Assembly (NCBI RefSeq): GCF_038051945.1
Contig: NZ_CP150302.1
Coordinates: 3,844,001 to 3,908,000, forward strand
Reading direction: 5' to 3'
DNA length: 64,000 nucleotides
From: Paenibacillus sp. FSL H3-0469
GTDB taxonomy: Bacteria > Bacillota > Bacilli > Paenibacillales > Paenibacillaceae
Shown here: positions 9,592 to 19,323 of the stretch, piece after piece
Numbering within the stretch: position 1 is the first letter of the stretch
Layout: every line of letters begins with the position of its first letter
Notes under the pieces: model-generated
Told to the model about the DNA's origin: nothing
The model's input: the letters and a program-made list of their open reading frames with translations, nothing else
Database searches by the model: none
Made by a program: the position numbers and the translations under genes

Positions 9592-10152
9592 TTATTTAAG
9601 AGTATATGCACCACGGACCATAACAACGATCTTCATCGTCTGACCGTCCTGTACAGCGATCCCACGTCCATCCCGCGGGAAAGATAACAAATGATTCGTA
9701 GGCGCAGCGACACCATTCGCCAAATCGACACCATCCGTCAAGTCAGCTACCCCATTAGCATCTTGGGAATAAATAACCGCTTTGCCGGCGCGAACAATAA
9801 ATTCTGCACCCGCCCCGGCAATCAGGGTTTGTCCAGGTTTCACATCAACGATTTCGCTGGCATTGCCTGTATCACCCGAACCGGAAGCCGGCGCTTTGGT
9901 AGGAGCTGTGGTTGCAGCCGGTGCATTAGTCGCAGTAGCAGCCGGAGCCTGAGTAGGAGGAGTAAAAGTCCCACCCTGCAAAGCCTTCTGGATCTGTTGG
10001 TCCACATAGCTCTTAGTAACCACCGGGTCCTCAGCCGTTCCTGGCTGTGATCCAACACCGGCGCCTTCAGCCGTTAAGTTAAGCATGGAGCCTGCCCACA
10101 GGCCACCTGCCAGCAGCACTGCTGACATCGTAACTTTCCAAGCGGTCTTCAA
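9592..10152 (-). CDS. Small secreted protein of unknown function
   Basis: I do not recognise a named family. The 186-residue product has a signal peptide (residues about 1-30). A short helical segment, YVDQQIQKAL, follows, then a low-complexity Pro/Ala/Thr linker (about 62-92). The C-terminal domain (about 100-186) is mostly beta and includes GQTLIAGAGAEFIVRAGKAV and ends MVRGAYTLK. It starts with TTG at 10152 behind a strong AGGAGG site. It lies just downstream of the S-layer gene but beyond a terminator, and the Thr/Pro linker suggests a domain held away from the membrane or wall. An S-layer-related role is only a guess. Confidence 0.75.
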   Translation of the reverse strand: MKTAWKVTMSAVLLAGGLWAGSMLNLTAEGAGVGSQPGTAEDPVVTKSYVDQQIQKALQGGTFTPPTQAPAATATNAPAATTAPTKAPASGSGDTGNASEIVDVKPGQTLIAGAGAEFIVRAGKAVIYSQDANGVADLTDGVDLANGVAAPTNHLLSFPRDGRGIAVQDGQTMKIVVMVRGAYTLK

Positions 10153-10185
10153 ATGTGATTCCTCCTCATAGTGGGATAAATGGCT

Positions 10186-10220
10186 ATAAAAAAAGAATAG
10201 CCTCCGAAGAGGCTATTCTT
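10186..10220 (-). terminator. Strong terminator after the S-layer gene
   Basis: A perfect 12-bp stem (AAGAATAGCCTC and its complement) with a UUCG tetraloop on the minus-strand RNA, followed by a run of T. It lies 22 bases past the S-layer stop and suits a highly expressed gene. Confidence 0.92.
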
Positions 10221-10242
10221 TGCTTCGTTAAGGAAGCTTAAA

Positions 10243-13032
10243 TTATTTACCGTTCAGTTCTGCACCAGTAACGATTGGGTTACCAGTAGCGTCAACGATT
10301 TTGGAAGTATCTTTCACCTTCACAGTGATTTCGTTGATGTAGTTAGCGCTCAAGTCAAGCTTACCAGCAGTAGCATCCTTCACATAAGCAACAATGTTGC
10401 TTCCGTTAGAGTTGATGCTGCTTCCGAAGTAGAGAACTTCTGCACCTTGATATACGCCTGCTTTAACATCAAAGGTCACATAGTATTTGTTAACATCAGT
10501 ACCGGATTCGATACGTTGTCCAACAACAGCTTCAGTGTCACTTACAGGGACATTGTTAATCTTGAATTCGAAGTTGGAAGAATCCAAGTTACGAGCGCCC
10601 TTAGCATCTGTTGGCAAGTTCTTGATTTGCTCAGAGAATTCAAGGATCAATGACTTTCCATCATTTGCTGCAACAGCAACCGATTTGAATGTTGGTTTCA
10701 CTCTGTCAGTCAGGCTGATTGCAGTAGTAGATGCCACTACACCGTTACCCGCAGTATCAGCAATACCGCTAGCAACAAAGTTATAGTTTTTAGTTTCACT
10801 GATAGCTGATCCTGAGAACTGAACTACTGCAATTGCATCAGTTGGAGCAGTGTTTGGACCACTCAGGGTTTGAATAGTCACATATGCATCAGAAGGAAGA
10901 GCCTTGCTATCGAGAGTGTAGCTGTTAGGATCTCTCAAGCTGGAAACATTCAGACCACCAGCATCTTTAGCATATACATAAACTGTAACAGTGCTGTTGC
11001 TAAGCGTGCTATCATTGTGCTCTACTTTATAAATTTCTGGAGCTTTCTCATCAGTAGAAGCAGAAGCTCCTGTCAAGGACTGTACAGTCGCAGCCAGTGC
11101 ATTCTTAGTGAAGGAATCATCTGTTACCAGGCCTTCAGGAATACGAAGGGTATGAGCACCAGTGAATTCTTTAGACACTTGATAAGTCAAAGTCTTCTTG
11201 TCGCTGGAAAGCACACCACTACCGGAAGCGATAGTTGTAGTAACAGCACCAGTAGAATCATTGATCAAAGTCAAAGTTTTACCAGCAGCTGGGGACAGTA
11301 CTTTCTCAGAGAACTTGATAACAAGACCTCTGTTCGAGTAAGTTACACTAGTTACTGTTGGAGCAACTGTGTCTTTTGTGAAAGTAATAGCTTGGGACAC
11401 AGGAGTACCCAGGGTATTACCAATGGTATCCTTAACATTTGCTCCGAACAAGATAGAACCAGTGAACGTAGTAGTGGACAATGAGCCCAGTGGTGATCTC
11501 AAAGTAATTGTTGCGCTATCAGAAGTATTTTCAATGGAGAACACACCTTTGCTTTCGCCATTAGCATCCAACAAACGAACGTTACCTACGAGAGAATCTT
11601 TGTTAAGTTTCTTGTCAAATACCACTTCAACATAACGATCACCTACTGGAGTTACACTCTTAATTACAGGAGCATTAACATCAGAAGTAACAGTTACAGA
11701 TGTTTTAACTGGGTTTGGAGTAGCAACATTTCCAGCAAAGTCAGAAACGTTTGTCAGAGACACATCATAAGTTTGGCCACTAGTCAAAGTACCAGTAGTC
11801 AGAACGAAGGAATCATAAGTGTCGCGAGCTACGCTTGCAGCAGCACCATTCACATAAGCAATCAGACCAGACAGCTTAGTAGGTTCGCTCAATTTCACAT
11901 AAACCTTATTAGTTGTAGACTTAGCAACAGCCGTAACAGAAGTTACAGTTGGAGCAACAACGTCAGCAACATTGATCAGGTCAGTGAATGCTGGAACTTC
12001 TTCATTACCTGTAGTTCTAACATCTTTACTTACAACTACAGTGTATTGACCTTTAAGGTAGTTAACTTCACCAGGTACTGTCAGAGTAGCTTCAGTGCCG
12101 TCAGCGTTAAATACAACTTCAGCATTGTCAACTACATTAGCAGTTGTCGATACTTTTACAACTTTAACTACATCATCAATCAATTTGCCATCAGAAACGA
12201 TTGAGTCAGTTGCAATCTGACGATTGAACTTAACGACTACTTGTTTCGAGTTAGGAGCTGTTACGGAAACAACCTTAGGAGCCTGCAGAGTTACTTTTGC
12301 AGTGTAGTCCTTTTCAAGGTGTTTGAAGTTGATTGTTTGTTCAACGCCTGCTACCAGAGCAGTTGTCAACTCAACGTTTGCAGTAGTTTTGTCGGAGAAA
12401 GTTACAACTACTTTGGTTGGGCTTACTGCTTCAGCAGAAACTACAGTCAATGTAGGAGTTTTTCCGATTTGATCAGCTGCATAAGCTGTCTGTACTACCA
12501 GAGCACGGTCAGCATTAGATTTGAAGTTTACATCTTTAGCAATCAGACCAGCGTTGATAACTGCTTGTGCATAGCCTTTAGCCCATGCGGATGCACTGTT
12601 ATCAGTTGTAGTAGGCTGTTCCAGTTTCAGAGCGCGGAACAATACTGCCGCAACTTCTTCAACTGTTACTTTACCGTTGTAGTTGAAGATGCCCTTAACT
12701 GTGTCTTGACCTTGCATCAAGCCTGCAGCTGTAACAGCTTCTACATAAGGTACAGTCCAGTTAGTAGCTGTGTAACCTTTGTCTTTGTAAGACAGCTTAC
12801 CAGTTACTTCAGTAAGACCGAACAATTTAGTAACGATCTTAGCGAATTCACCGCGAGTCAGATCTTTTTCAAGGTGAGCCTGACCATCTGGGTATCCATT
12901 AAGAATACCTTTTGCTGCCAAAGCATCAAATGCTTGTTGTGGAGTTACCTTTGCTGTTTCACCAAATGCTACAGAGGCAAACATCGAGAATGCCATTGCT
13001 GTAGACAATGCTACGGATAAAATTTTCTTCAT
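10243..13032 (-). CDS. Probable major S-layer protein with N-terminal SLH domains
   Basis: A 929-residue exported protein. The signal peptide MKKILSVALSTAMAFSMFAS is cut near FGE-TAK. Three SLH domains span about residues 28-190 (motifs LTRGEFAKIV, VTVEEVAAVL, DRALVVQTAY). The rest is a chain of SbsA-type Ig-like repeats with segments such as VVVKFNRQI, VEVVFDKKL and LVIKFSEKV. Codons are biased toward GTT, ACT and AAC in a way typical of very abundant proteins and unlike the GC-rich neighbours. I start it at ATG 13032, behind GGAGGAG ten bases away, rather than at 13104. The long leader, strong promoter and strong terminator support the view that this is the main S-layer subunit; abundance is inferred. 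Confidence 0.88.
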   Translation of the reverse strand: MKKILSVALSTAMAFSMFASVAFGETAKVTPQQAFDALAAKGILNGYPDGQAHLEKDLTRGEFAKIVTKLFGLTEVTGKLSYKDKGYTATNWTVPYVEAVTAAGLMQGQDTVKGIFNYNGKVTVEEVAAVLFRALKLEQPTTTDNSASAWAKGYAQAVINAGLIAKDVNFKSNADRALVVQTAYAADQIGKTPTLTVVSAEAVSPTKVVVTFSDKTTANVELTTALVAGVEQTINFKHLEKDYTAKVTLQAPKVVSVTAPNSKQVVVKFNRQIATDSIVSDGKLIDDVVKVVKVSTTANVVDNAEVVFNADGTEATLTVPGEVNYLKGQYTVVVSKDVRTTGNEEVPAFTDLINVADVVAPTVTSVTAVAKSTTNKVYVKLSEPTKLSGLIAYVNGAAASVARDTYDSFVLTTGTLTSGQTYDVSLTNVSDFAGNVATPNPVKTSVTVTSDVNAPVIKSVTPVGDRYVEVVFDKKLNKDSLVGNVRLLDANGESKGVFSIENTSDSATITLRSPLGSLSTTTFTGSILFGANVKDTIGNTLGTPVSQAITFTKDTVAPTVTSVTYSNRGLVIKFSEKVLSPAAGKTLTLINDSTGAVTTTIASGSGVLSSDKKTLTYQVSKEFTGAHTLRIPEGLVTDDSFTKNALAATVQSLTGASASTDEKAPEIYKVEHNDSTLSNSTVTVYVYAKDAGGLNVSSLRDPNSYTLDSKALPSDAYVTIQTLSGPNTAPTDAIAVVQFSGSAISETKNYNFVASGIADTAGNGVVASTTAISLTDRVKPTFKSVAVAANDGKSLILEFSEQIKNLPTDAKGARNLDSSNFEFKINNVPVSDTEAVVGQRIESGTDVNKYYVTFDVKAGVYQGAEVLYFGSSINSNGSNIVAYVKDATAGKLDLSANYINEITVKVKDTSKIVDATGNPIVTGAELNGK

Positions 13033-13639
13033 AACCTTTTTTTCTCCTCCTTGGACATTCATAAACTGGGAATTTTCTTTAGTTGTGTAGCTCATATCAC
13101 TCATTTGTCGAGCACCCCCTTTCCCGAGTTGAGCAGATTAAGTATAAATAATGTCTGTGACGGGTATCACAGAAACTTGTAAACAGCTTCAAGGCATAGT
13201 AATACTAGATTCCTAATTCTACCTAAGTATTATACAATGTGCCTCTAGTCACGTAAAGCTAATTTTTCCATTTCGCAATGGGCAGTGCCTTCAGGGCATT
13301 CCGCAATTGCCTTGTGCAAGTGACTCTACACCTTAAACGCAGTAGTTTCAAAAAAGTTGCGCTTTGGTTAAAAAAACTTTTTATGCCCTGCTGTATTCCT
13401 GCCCCGATACTCTAGAAGATACAATATGTATGTTCTACTAACTATTGTTAATGTTGGGTGGCTACGGGAATCAGTATAGCATAGAGGCATTCCAAACGTC
13501 ATTAAACAATATTTGTTAAGTTTACAAACAAATATTACATAATAAAAGTGATGTATTTGTTGATCAGCATTCGAGCTAATAAGTATATACCCACATTACA
13601 ACAAGGTTAACACGTTCACAAATAAAATGAATATACATA
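13033..13639. other. Long gene-free region: S-layer mRNA leader and promoter zone
   Basis: About 600 bases without a supported gene. Close to the S-layer start is a stem CTGTGA/TCACAG with a 6-base loop (13155-13172). The promoter at 13229-13257 gives a leader of about 190 bases. A possible second promoter has an extended -10 (TGCTATACT, -10 hexamer at 13473-13478), which would give a leader of about 435 bases. A small TGCC/GGCA hairpin sits near 13290. The most upstream 150 bases are very AT-rich. Confidence 0.55.
13229..13257 (-). promoter_or_regulatory. Sigma-A promoter of the S-layer gene
   Basis: Minus-strand TATAAT (13234-13229) lies 17 bases downstream of TTTACG (13257-13252). The predicted transcription start is near 13222, about 190 bases upstream of the ATG. 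Confidence 0.6.
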
Positions 13640-13675
13640 AAGAAAGGCTGCCGAGAATCCTCAGCAGCCTTTCTT
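13640..13675 (-). terminator. Terminator after the 113-residue orphan gene
   Basis: AAGAAAGGCTGC pairs with its complement around an 11-base loop and is followed by TTTATG on the minus strand. The T run is short, so efficiency is uncertain. Confidence 0.65.
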
Positions 13676-13695
13676 GCAACCTTGTAAATCCAGGA

Positions 13696-14037
13696 CTAAC
13701 GAATCTTCATGGATAGCTGTATCAATTCCTGGCGTTTCTCAGGACTTGCATTAACATTCTCATACATAGCATCAATCGCTGCGCGGTTCTCGCGGTAGCT
13801 CTTCTCATGTTTGATTGTGCTATGAGACCATTCAATCAAAGCATTCTCAGCAATGACCAGCTCGTTATACGCATCATGGAAGCCAGTTGCTTGAACAAGC
13901 TCTTCCATTACTTCCTGAGTGATCTCCTGCAGTGCCCGCTTCGCTGCAATTTCTTTTTCCATAACCTTTGCTCTATTCTCAAACATATTCTTTGCTTTCG
14001 TGTAATCCAATTGTGCTTTTGATAAAATCGGTTTCAT
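13696..14037 (-). CDS. Small helical cytoplasmic protein of unknown function
   Basis: I do not recognise this 113-residue product. It is highly charged and almost wholly helical by composition, with heptad-like stretches (KAKNMFENRAKVMEKEIAAK, ALQEITQEVMEELVQ) suggesting a coiled coil. It has no signal peptide or membrane segment. AAGGAG lies 11 bases before ATG 14037. It stands alone between the S-layer gene and a second SLH gene with its own terminator. A regulatory or structural role tied to the surface proteins is possible, but nothing in the sequence shows it. Confidence 0.7.
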   Translation of the reverse strand: MKPILSKAQLDYTKAKNMFENRAKVMEKEIAAKRALQEITQEVMEELVQATGFHDAYNELVIAENALIEWSHSTIKHEKSYRENRAAIDAMYENVNASPEKRQELIQLSMKIR

Positions 14038-14134
14038 CGATGGCTTTCTCCTTCTTGCATTAAATGTTTGTGCTTACAGCTTCTTAGGCCATTGTAACGC
14101 AAAATAACACACAATTCAAAGATTTGTATATGGA

Positions 14135-14184
14135 AAATGTAAAAGATAAGCCTCTTTCCCGTAAACAGGGAGTCAGAGGCTTAT
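14135..14184 (-). terminator. Terminator after the 1227-residue SLH protein gene
   Basis: ATAAGCCTCT pairs with AGAGGCTTAT, with an inner CCC/GGG extension, and is followed by CTTTTACATTTT on the minus strand. Confidence 0.75.
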
Positions 14185-14211
14185 TTTTACTTCATATATA
14201 GTTGTTTATTT

Positions 14212-17200
14212 CTACAATCTCTTCATCTTAGCCATAATACGTTGTGCCATCACTGCTGCGTCCGCTCTCGTAAAGTTAGCTTGCGGATCGAAACGGAATG
14301 TTGCCTTCTTTTGTCCAGCCACCAGCTTGTTCTCAATTCCAGAAATCACACCAGCCTTGTAGGCTGCAAGGATAGAAGGTGCTGAGTATACTGACACAAT
14401 TGATCCCGTATCCGTAAATAGCTTCTGCAGGGCTGCCAGATCAGTCGCATTGTTTCCAAGCTTCAAGCTCATTGCACGGGCGATCATGACCGCTGCATCT
14501 TCTCTGGATAAGGTGCGGTTAGGGGAGAAGATTCTCGGAGCTGTTCCGCGGATAATCCCTTTGCGGACCGCTGTTTCTATATAACGGTAATCCCAGTGAT
14601 AATCACTGTATTTAACCACATCTGAGAAAGTCAGATTGTTTGGCTCGTAATCAAGCTGAATACCCATAATTTTGACAAGCATAGTAGCAAACTCTCCACG
14701 GGTAACATTCTCATATACGCCAAACTCATTAGCATCCTTCGCATTCATAATCCCACGGGATAAAATAGTCTCCAGCTCGCTGCGTGCGTAGGTGTGGGAG
14801 ACAATATCATCGTAACTGTAGCGTAAGCTCATTACAGTGTAATAACCAAAGCCATCGAAGGTGGCCGTAATCGTCTTACTCCCTGTGTTGACCACACCTC
14901 CCATGTTATACCAGGTGCCGTCAACATTCTTCCAAACAGAGATGTTAGAGGTTGCCGCATTAACGATTGTCGGATCATATTTCAGTGTAATCTTCCCTTG
15001 CTGGGTAGGCTCCATCCATCTGCCCATATGCCCAAGGAAGGATTCATTCCCCTTCTTATATGGATGAGAAGCAACTACAGTTGAATAATCATTAATGGAA
15101 GTCGCGGAAACAAAGTATCCCGGGTCGATCCAATACAAATTCGAAGCATATCCATAATGAAGCTTTGGAGTCATATAAGCAGTAGCCAAGCCGCTGGCAG
15201 GAACTTCAACCAGCTTGCCATCCTGATAACTCGTACCATCAAATTCACCTACCGGGTTATACTGCTTCACGGTACGTCCATCTTGCTTATCAGCAATGCC
15301 AAGCAGGATATATTGTTCATTGAACAGATTGATTTGCCGGGTATTGCTTGACCCCGGTGTCGGTGTTGCATCCCGTAGCATCGTTCCTTTTGGGAAAACA
15401 AGACTCACTGCATTCTGGAAGGCTGTCAGCTTGCCAGATGAGTTAAGAGTCGTTTTTAGCTGTGCACCTTGCAGGATCTCATCTGAGTAGGTTACATCGA
15501 ACGTTCCGTTGGATTTCGTAGTGCCTGTCGTGACGGTGAATTTAACCGTATTCTTCCCTTTTTTCAGACCCTTTAATTCGAGACGGAATATGTCCTTCGC
15601 CCCTTTAATCATTGGTTCTTTACCAATTACAATACTTGTAGCACCTTCAGCCTGAATGCTGACATCAAGGAAGTTCTGTTTGATAATGCTCTCGTTAGGA
15701 AGCTTAGGCGATAAAATGCTGTACGGAGGAACCTCACGGGTGATCTGCAGTGTCTGTGTAATAGCCGCAGTTCCCACTCTTGCCGAAATCACAAAGGTCT
15801 GGAGACCGGTTGTAGGTAGCTCTTGACCTTTTAATACGAATTCACCATCTTTGGCGGGCGAAATAGGCGTACTAAGATAACTGGATGCTGTACTCCACCC
15901 TACATTCTTGCCACCAGAGCTATCAGAATTATAGTCAGCAACAGCGTATTGTTTACCATCTTTCATAATTACAACCTGAGTGGCATTGCTTACGACAAAG
16001 TGAACATCTGTAGCAGATTCGTTCGTTGTATAATTTAGATTTGAATTTTTGATAAATACTCCATTTGGGTCGGACGTCTCACCTACCGGATAAGGCACGA
16101 CACCATCAATATTCGGAGTATTCTCTGGGAACAGATACACAGTAAGAGTGGTCGTGACCGGCACACCGTTTGCTGTACCTGAAATGGTGATCTTATTCGG
16201 GCCGGACACCAGAGAAATACCAGAAGTAGAGGTAATCGCATAATTAAATACGTGAGTTACATCATTAATTGTCGGGACAACCGTTGTTCCATTGATGGTT
16301 ATTTTAACGGATGACTTGTCTATGTCCGGAAAGTTCACTAACCGTCCATTAATGGATGTGAACTCACCACTATATTTGAACACCTGGTTATTATAAATAT
16401 TAGTTACATCTATAAATGGGGCCGATACATAATTAACCGAAAGTACCTTCTTATCTATAATGTTAGTAGTAGATCCATCCTTTTTCAGATCAATCTGTAA
16501 AGTCTGCTCGCCTGAAGGCAGGCCGGTGATCTTAAATACTCTATAACCCTGGCTAGTCTTCATTGAGGTTCCTTCGATCACAAACCGGTCCGAAGGGACC
16601 TTGGCACCATTCTGATACGAACTAATCTCCAAATTGTCAGGAGCAATTGTTGTATCGCTGGTCTTGATCATTAACCACAGTGGAATCTCGAACAAATTGG
16701 AATTACCCGAGAAGACACCGGATGAAGAATAGCTGACAGTTTGATTCGTTGTGCCGCTCACTACAGGACTATACAGTTGCTCTACACTTGTAATGTAAGG
16801 ATCATCTGCATTCCGGTAAGTGAAATCCAATGGATTAATACTCTTTCCATTATAGGTCCCATTGGTAGTAGTAAATGTAATTGTATATTTACCATTGCTG
16901 GATATTGTAACATCATTGGTACTTGTATATTTAAATGTAATATATTCTCCCGACTTAACCGGAGTTGCATCAATGGTAGTTGCGCCACCAGCAAGTACAT
17001 CACTGCTTGTAGTTGTGTTACGAACAGTAAAGGTCATGCCTGAAAGTGGAGCCTCTGCCGTATCCTCGGATACTCTAAATGTAATGGACCCTGTAAGCTT
17101 ACCTTTAATCTCAGTATCCCCGCCTGTTGCAGATACAACATTCCCACTATCCACAGCATATGTCCCAACCTTGGTCTTGTTCGGAGTTCCCTTATCAATA

Positions 17201-17895
17201 GGCGCATACACTACTTCACGTGTCACCGCATAAGTACGCGTACCCGAATCTGTAGTCGCAACAAAGGTCAGCTTATTAAGACCCGGAGTCAGCGGTATGT
17301 CGGCAATGACGAAGGTACTGCTACCGCCGTTAAACATCTTGGAATTATTGACCATAACCTCTGTGGCATTCGGAGCTTCCAGAGTCAACGTTAATCCTGC
17401 TGTATTAACCATTGTGGGTGTATTCTCACTTAGCAAAGTGCCATCCGGTAGAGCTATATTATAAATGGCAGGAACGTTGGAAAAATTAACATAGGCTTCT
17501 CCGCTGGCCAGGCTTCCAGTAGCTGTTGTACCAAAGACTGTAATCCGGTTAAGGCCCTGACTTAACTTGACACTTGGGAAACGGAAGTTTTTCTCGTTCT
17601 CAATAATTGGCTTGACGTCAGCACCACTTGCTCCAGGAACTACATTCCCGTTGACAATGCCGTCCACCTGATAATAGATGCTGTCTGCAGACACTCCATT
17701 AAACGTACCCTCTACGTCAACGGTACTTGTATTGACTGAAGTTGGGGCACCCTTATCTGTACTGAACTTGGTGAACTGAAAGTATTGTCCTGTTGCAGGG
17801 TCCGCTGCATAAACAGCACCTGCTGAGGAAAGTGTGGATAGCAGCATCACTATCGCTAAAAACATACCGCCTATCGCCTTCAAACTTTTTTTCAC
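14212..17895 (-). CDS. Large secreted protein with three C-terminal SLH domains
   Basis: A 1227-residue exported surface protein. The signal peptide ends near residue 31 (AVYA-AD). Most of the length is a series of Ig-like beta domains with recurring closing patterns (GLNRITVFGTT, GLNKLTFVATT, GPNKITISGT, GKNTVKFTVTT). SLH domains fill about 1040-1227 (motifs VTRGEFATML, LSREDAAVMI, FTRADAAVMA). It starts with GTG at 17895 behind AGGAGG at good spacing. It lies directly before the tagO-tagA-csaB wall polymer genes, which should make its ligand. No catalytic domain is recognisable. Confidence 0.85.
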   Translation of the reverse strand: MKKSLKAIGGMFLAIVMLLSTLSSAGAVYAADPATGQYFQFTKFSTDKGAPTSVNTSTVDVEGTFNGVSADSIYYQVDGIVNGNVVPGASGADVKPIIENEKNFRFPSVKLSQGLNRITVFGTTATGSLASGEAYVNFSNVPAIYNIALPDGTLLSENTPTMVNTAGLTLTLEAPNATEVMVNNSKMFNGGSSTFVIADIPLTPGLNKLTFVATTDSGTRTYAVTREVVYAPIDKGTPNKTKVGTYAVDSGNVVSATGGDTEIKGKLTGSITFRVSEDTAEAPLSGMTFTVRNTTTSSDVLAGGATTIDATPVKSGEYITFKYTSTNDVTISSNGKYTITFTTTNGTYNGKSINPLDFTYRNADDPYITSVEQLYSPVVSGTTNQTVSYSSSGVFSGNSNLFEIPLWLMIKTSDTTIAPDNLEISSYQNGAKVPSDRFVIEGTSMKTSQGYRVFKITGLPSGEQTLQIDLKKDGSTTNIIDKKVLSVNYVSAPFIDVTNIYNNQVFKYSGEFTSINGRLVNFPDIDKSSVKITINGTTVVPTINDVTHVFNYAITSTSGISLVSGPNKITISGTANGVPVTTTLTVYLFPENTPNIDGVVPYPVGETSDPNGVFIKNSNLNYTTNESATDVHFVVSNATQVVIMKDGKQYAVADYNSDSSGGKNVGWSTASSYLSTPISPAKDGEFVLKGQELPTTGLQTFVISARVGTAAITQTLQITREVPPYSILSPKLPNESIIKQNFLDVSIQAEGATSIVIGKEPMIKGAKDIFRLELKGLKKGKNTVKFTVTTGTTKSNGTFDVTYSDEILQGAQLKTTLNSSGKLTAFQNAVSLVFPKGTMLRDATPTPGSSNTRQINLFNEQYILLGIADKQDGRTVKQYNPVGEFDGTSYQDGKLVEVPASGLATAYMTPKLHYGYASNLYWIDPGYFVSATSINDYSTVVASHPYKKGNESFLGHMGRWMEPTQQGKITLKYDPTIVNAATSNISVWKNVDGTWYNMGGVVNTGSKTITATFDGFGYYTVMSLRYSYDDIVSHTYARSELETILSRGIMNAKDANEFGVYENVTRGEFATMLVKIMGIQLDYEPNNLTFSDVVKYSDYHWDYRYIETAVRKGIIRGTAPRIFSPNRTLSREDAAVMIARAMSLKLGNNATDLAALQKLFTDTGSIVSVYSAPSILAAYKAGVISGIENKLVAGQKKATFRFDPQANFTRADAAVMAQRIMAKMKRL

Positions 17896-18000
17896 GTAAG
17901 AAACCTCCTACTGCTTTTTGGTTTGTTGTCGGCCTGTGCAGCATTCCGCGTCTTAACCAACTCTATATTTTTATCGGACAGCTATAGACTAATAATTAGC

Positions 18001-18037
18001 AAAAAAATAAAAAACCTTACTCCACTGGAGTAAGGTT
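18001..18037 (-). terminator. Terminator after tagO
   Basis: A perfect 11-bp stem (AACCTTACTCC and its complement) with a 3-base loop, followed by TTTTATTTTTTT on the minus strand. Confidence 0.9.
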
Positions 18038-18082
18038 AGGTGCACACTGTAATTTTAATTTTATAAATTGCTAATAATGTAT

Positions 18083-19210
18083 CTAAGATTTGGAGCTGCG
18101 TTCAGGGTCAACCTTCATCCGCATTCTCAAAAACAAATCAATTACCGGACGCTTGGTCTTACTGATGACCCCGGTGATCTCTGCGCCGATCTGCAGGAAG
18201 AAGAGCATGACGCAGATGACTACAAAGGTAACCCAGTTGGCTTCGTAGAGCGAAGCTGAGGTCTGGATGACCGCCAGGATACCGAAGAATGCGGCAATGC
18301 CGTAGATGATCAATACTGTCTGGCGGTGGCTGAAGCCAAGTTCGCGCAGACAGTGATGGAGATGGCCTTTATCCGGAGCGAAGATCGGCTTCTTCTGCAG
18401 CTTGCGCCGGACGATGGCGAAGAATGTATCCGATAACGGAACTCCGATGATCAGGAGTGGTGTGATGAATGAAACCACCGCAATCTGTTTGAAGCCGAGC
18501 AGTGCGAGCAGCGCCAGGCAGAAGCCCAGGAACAGCGAGCCCGTATCGCCCATGAAGATTTTGGCGGGATGGAAGTTGAAGAACAGGAATCCCAGAATGC
18601 TGCCCAGAAGCAGCAGACAGAGCAGGGCAACCATGGTGTTTCCCATCAGGAAGGCCATGACAGCAATCGTTGCAATTGCGATACCAGATACGCCTGCTGC
18701 AAGCCCGTCCAGACCGTCAATCAGGTTCACGGCATTCGTGACGCCGACAATCCAGAAGATGGTCAGAGGGATGGCAATCCAGCTCTCCAGGGAAGAATAG
18801 CTATTATGAAAAGGAATATTTACGAAATCAACCGTGATGCCAAACCCGAAAACTACGATACAAGCAGCGGCAATTTGGCCCAGCAGCTTCACTTTGGCTG
18901 ACAGCTCGAACCGGTCATCCAGACCGCCGATCAACACAATCAGACCTCCGCCGCATAGCAGCGCCTTAATGAAATTAGCCTCCCGGGGAGTGAAGTCATA
19001 AGGAATAATCGGTAATACGGCAAGCAGGCCTAACACAAACGCCAGAAATATACCGAGTCCGCCGAGGCGGGGCATGATCTTCGTATGCACTTTCCGGGCA
19101 TTTGGCACATCTGTCGCACCGATCTTAATAGCGAATTTCTTCACGAACGGCGTCAAAAGCAGTGCAAGCCCCATGCACACAATGAATCCGGCGATGTATA
19201 TGATTAACAT
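18083..19210 (-). CDS. tagO: Undecaprenyl-phosphate GlcNAc-1-phosphate transferase
   Basis: TagO/WecA-type enzyme that moves GlcNAc-1-phosphate onto undecaprenyl phosphate, the first committed step of teichoic acid and secondary wall polysaccharide synthesis. The 375-residue product has about ten membrane segments and the MraY-family motifs RKVHTKIMPRLGG, GGLDDRFELSAKVK, NAVNLIDGLDGLAAG, MGDTGSLFLG and the histidine loop KGHLHHCLRELG. ATG 19210 has GGAGG about 12 bases upstream. It follows tagA by about 110 bp and ends at its own terminator. The symbol wecA would be equally valid. Confidence 0.92.
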   Translation of the reverse strand: MLIIYIAGFIVCMGLALLLTPFVKKFAIKIGATDVPNARKVHTKIMPRLGGLGIFLAFVLGLLAVLPIIPYDFTPREANFIKALLCGGGLIVLIGGLDDRFELSAKVKLLGQIAAACIVVFGFGITVDFVNIPFHNSYSSLESWIAIPLTIFWIVGVTNAVNLIDGLDGLAAGVSGIAIATIAVMAFLMGNTMVALLCLLLLGSILGFLFFNFHPAKIFMGDTGSLFLGFCLALLALLGFKQIAVVSFITPLLIIGVPLSDTFFAIVRRKLQKKPIFAPDKGHLHHCLRELGFSHRQTVLIIYGIAAFFGILAVIQTSASLYEANWVTFVVICVMLFFLQIGAEITGVISKTKRPVIDLFLRMRMKVDPERSSKS

Positions 19211-19323
19211 GTGAAAAGTCGACCTCCATTTCTCTACCGCATTGAATTATACGCTGAACCAAAAACAAATTCCAATACTGTTTTTAGGCGATACCACGGA
19301 TTTTTTCGGTGAATTCCCTCATT

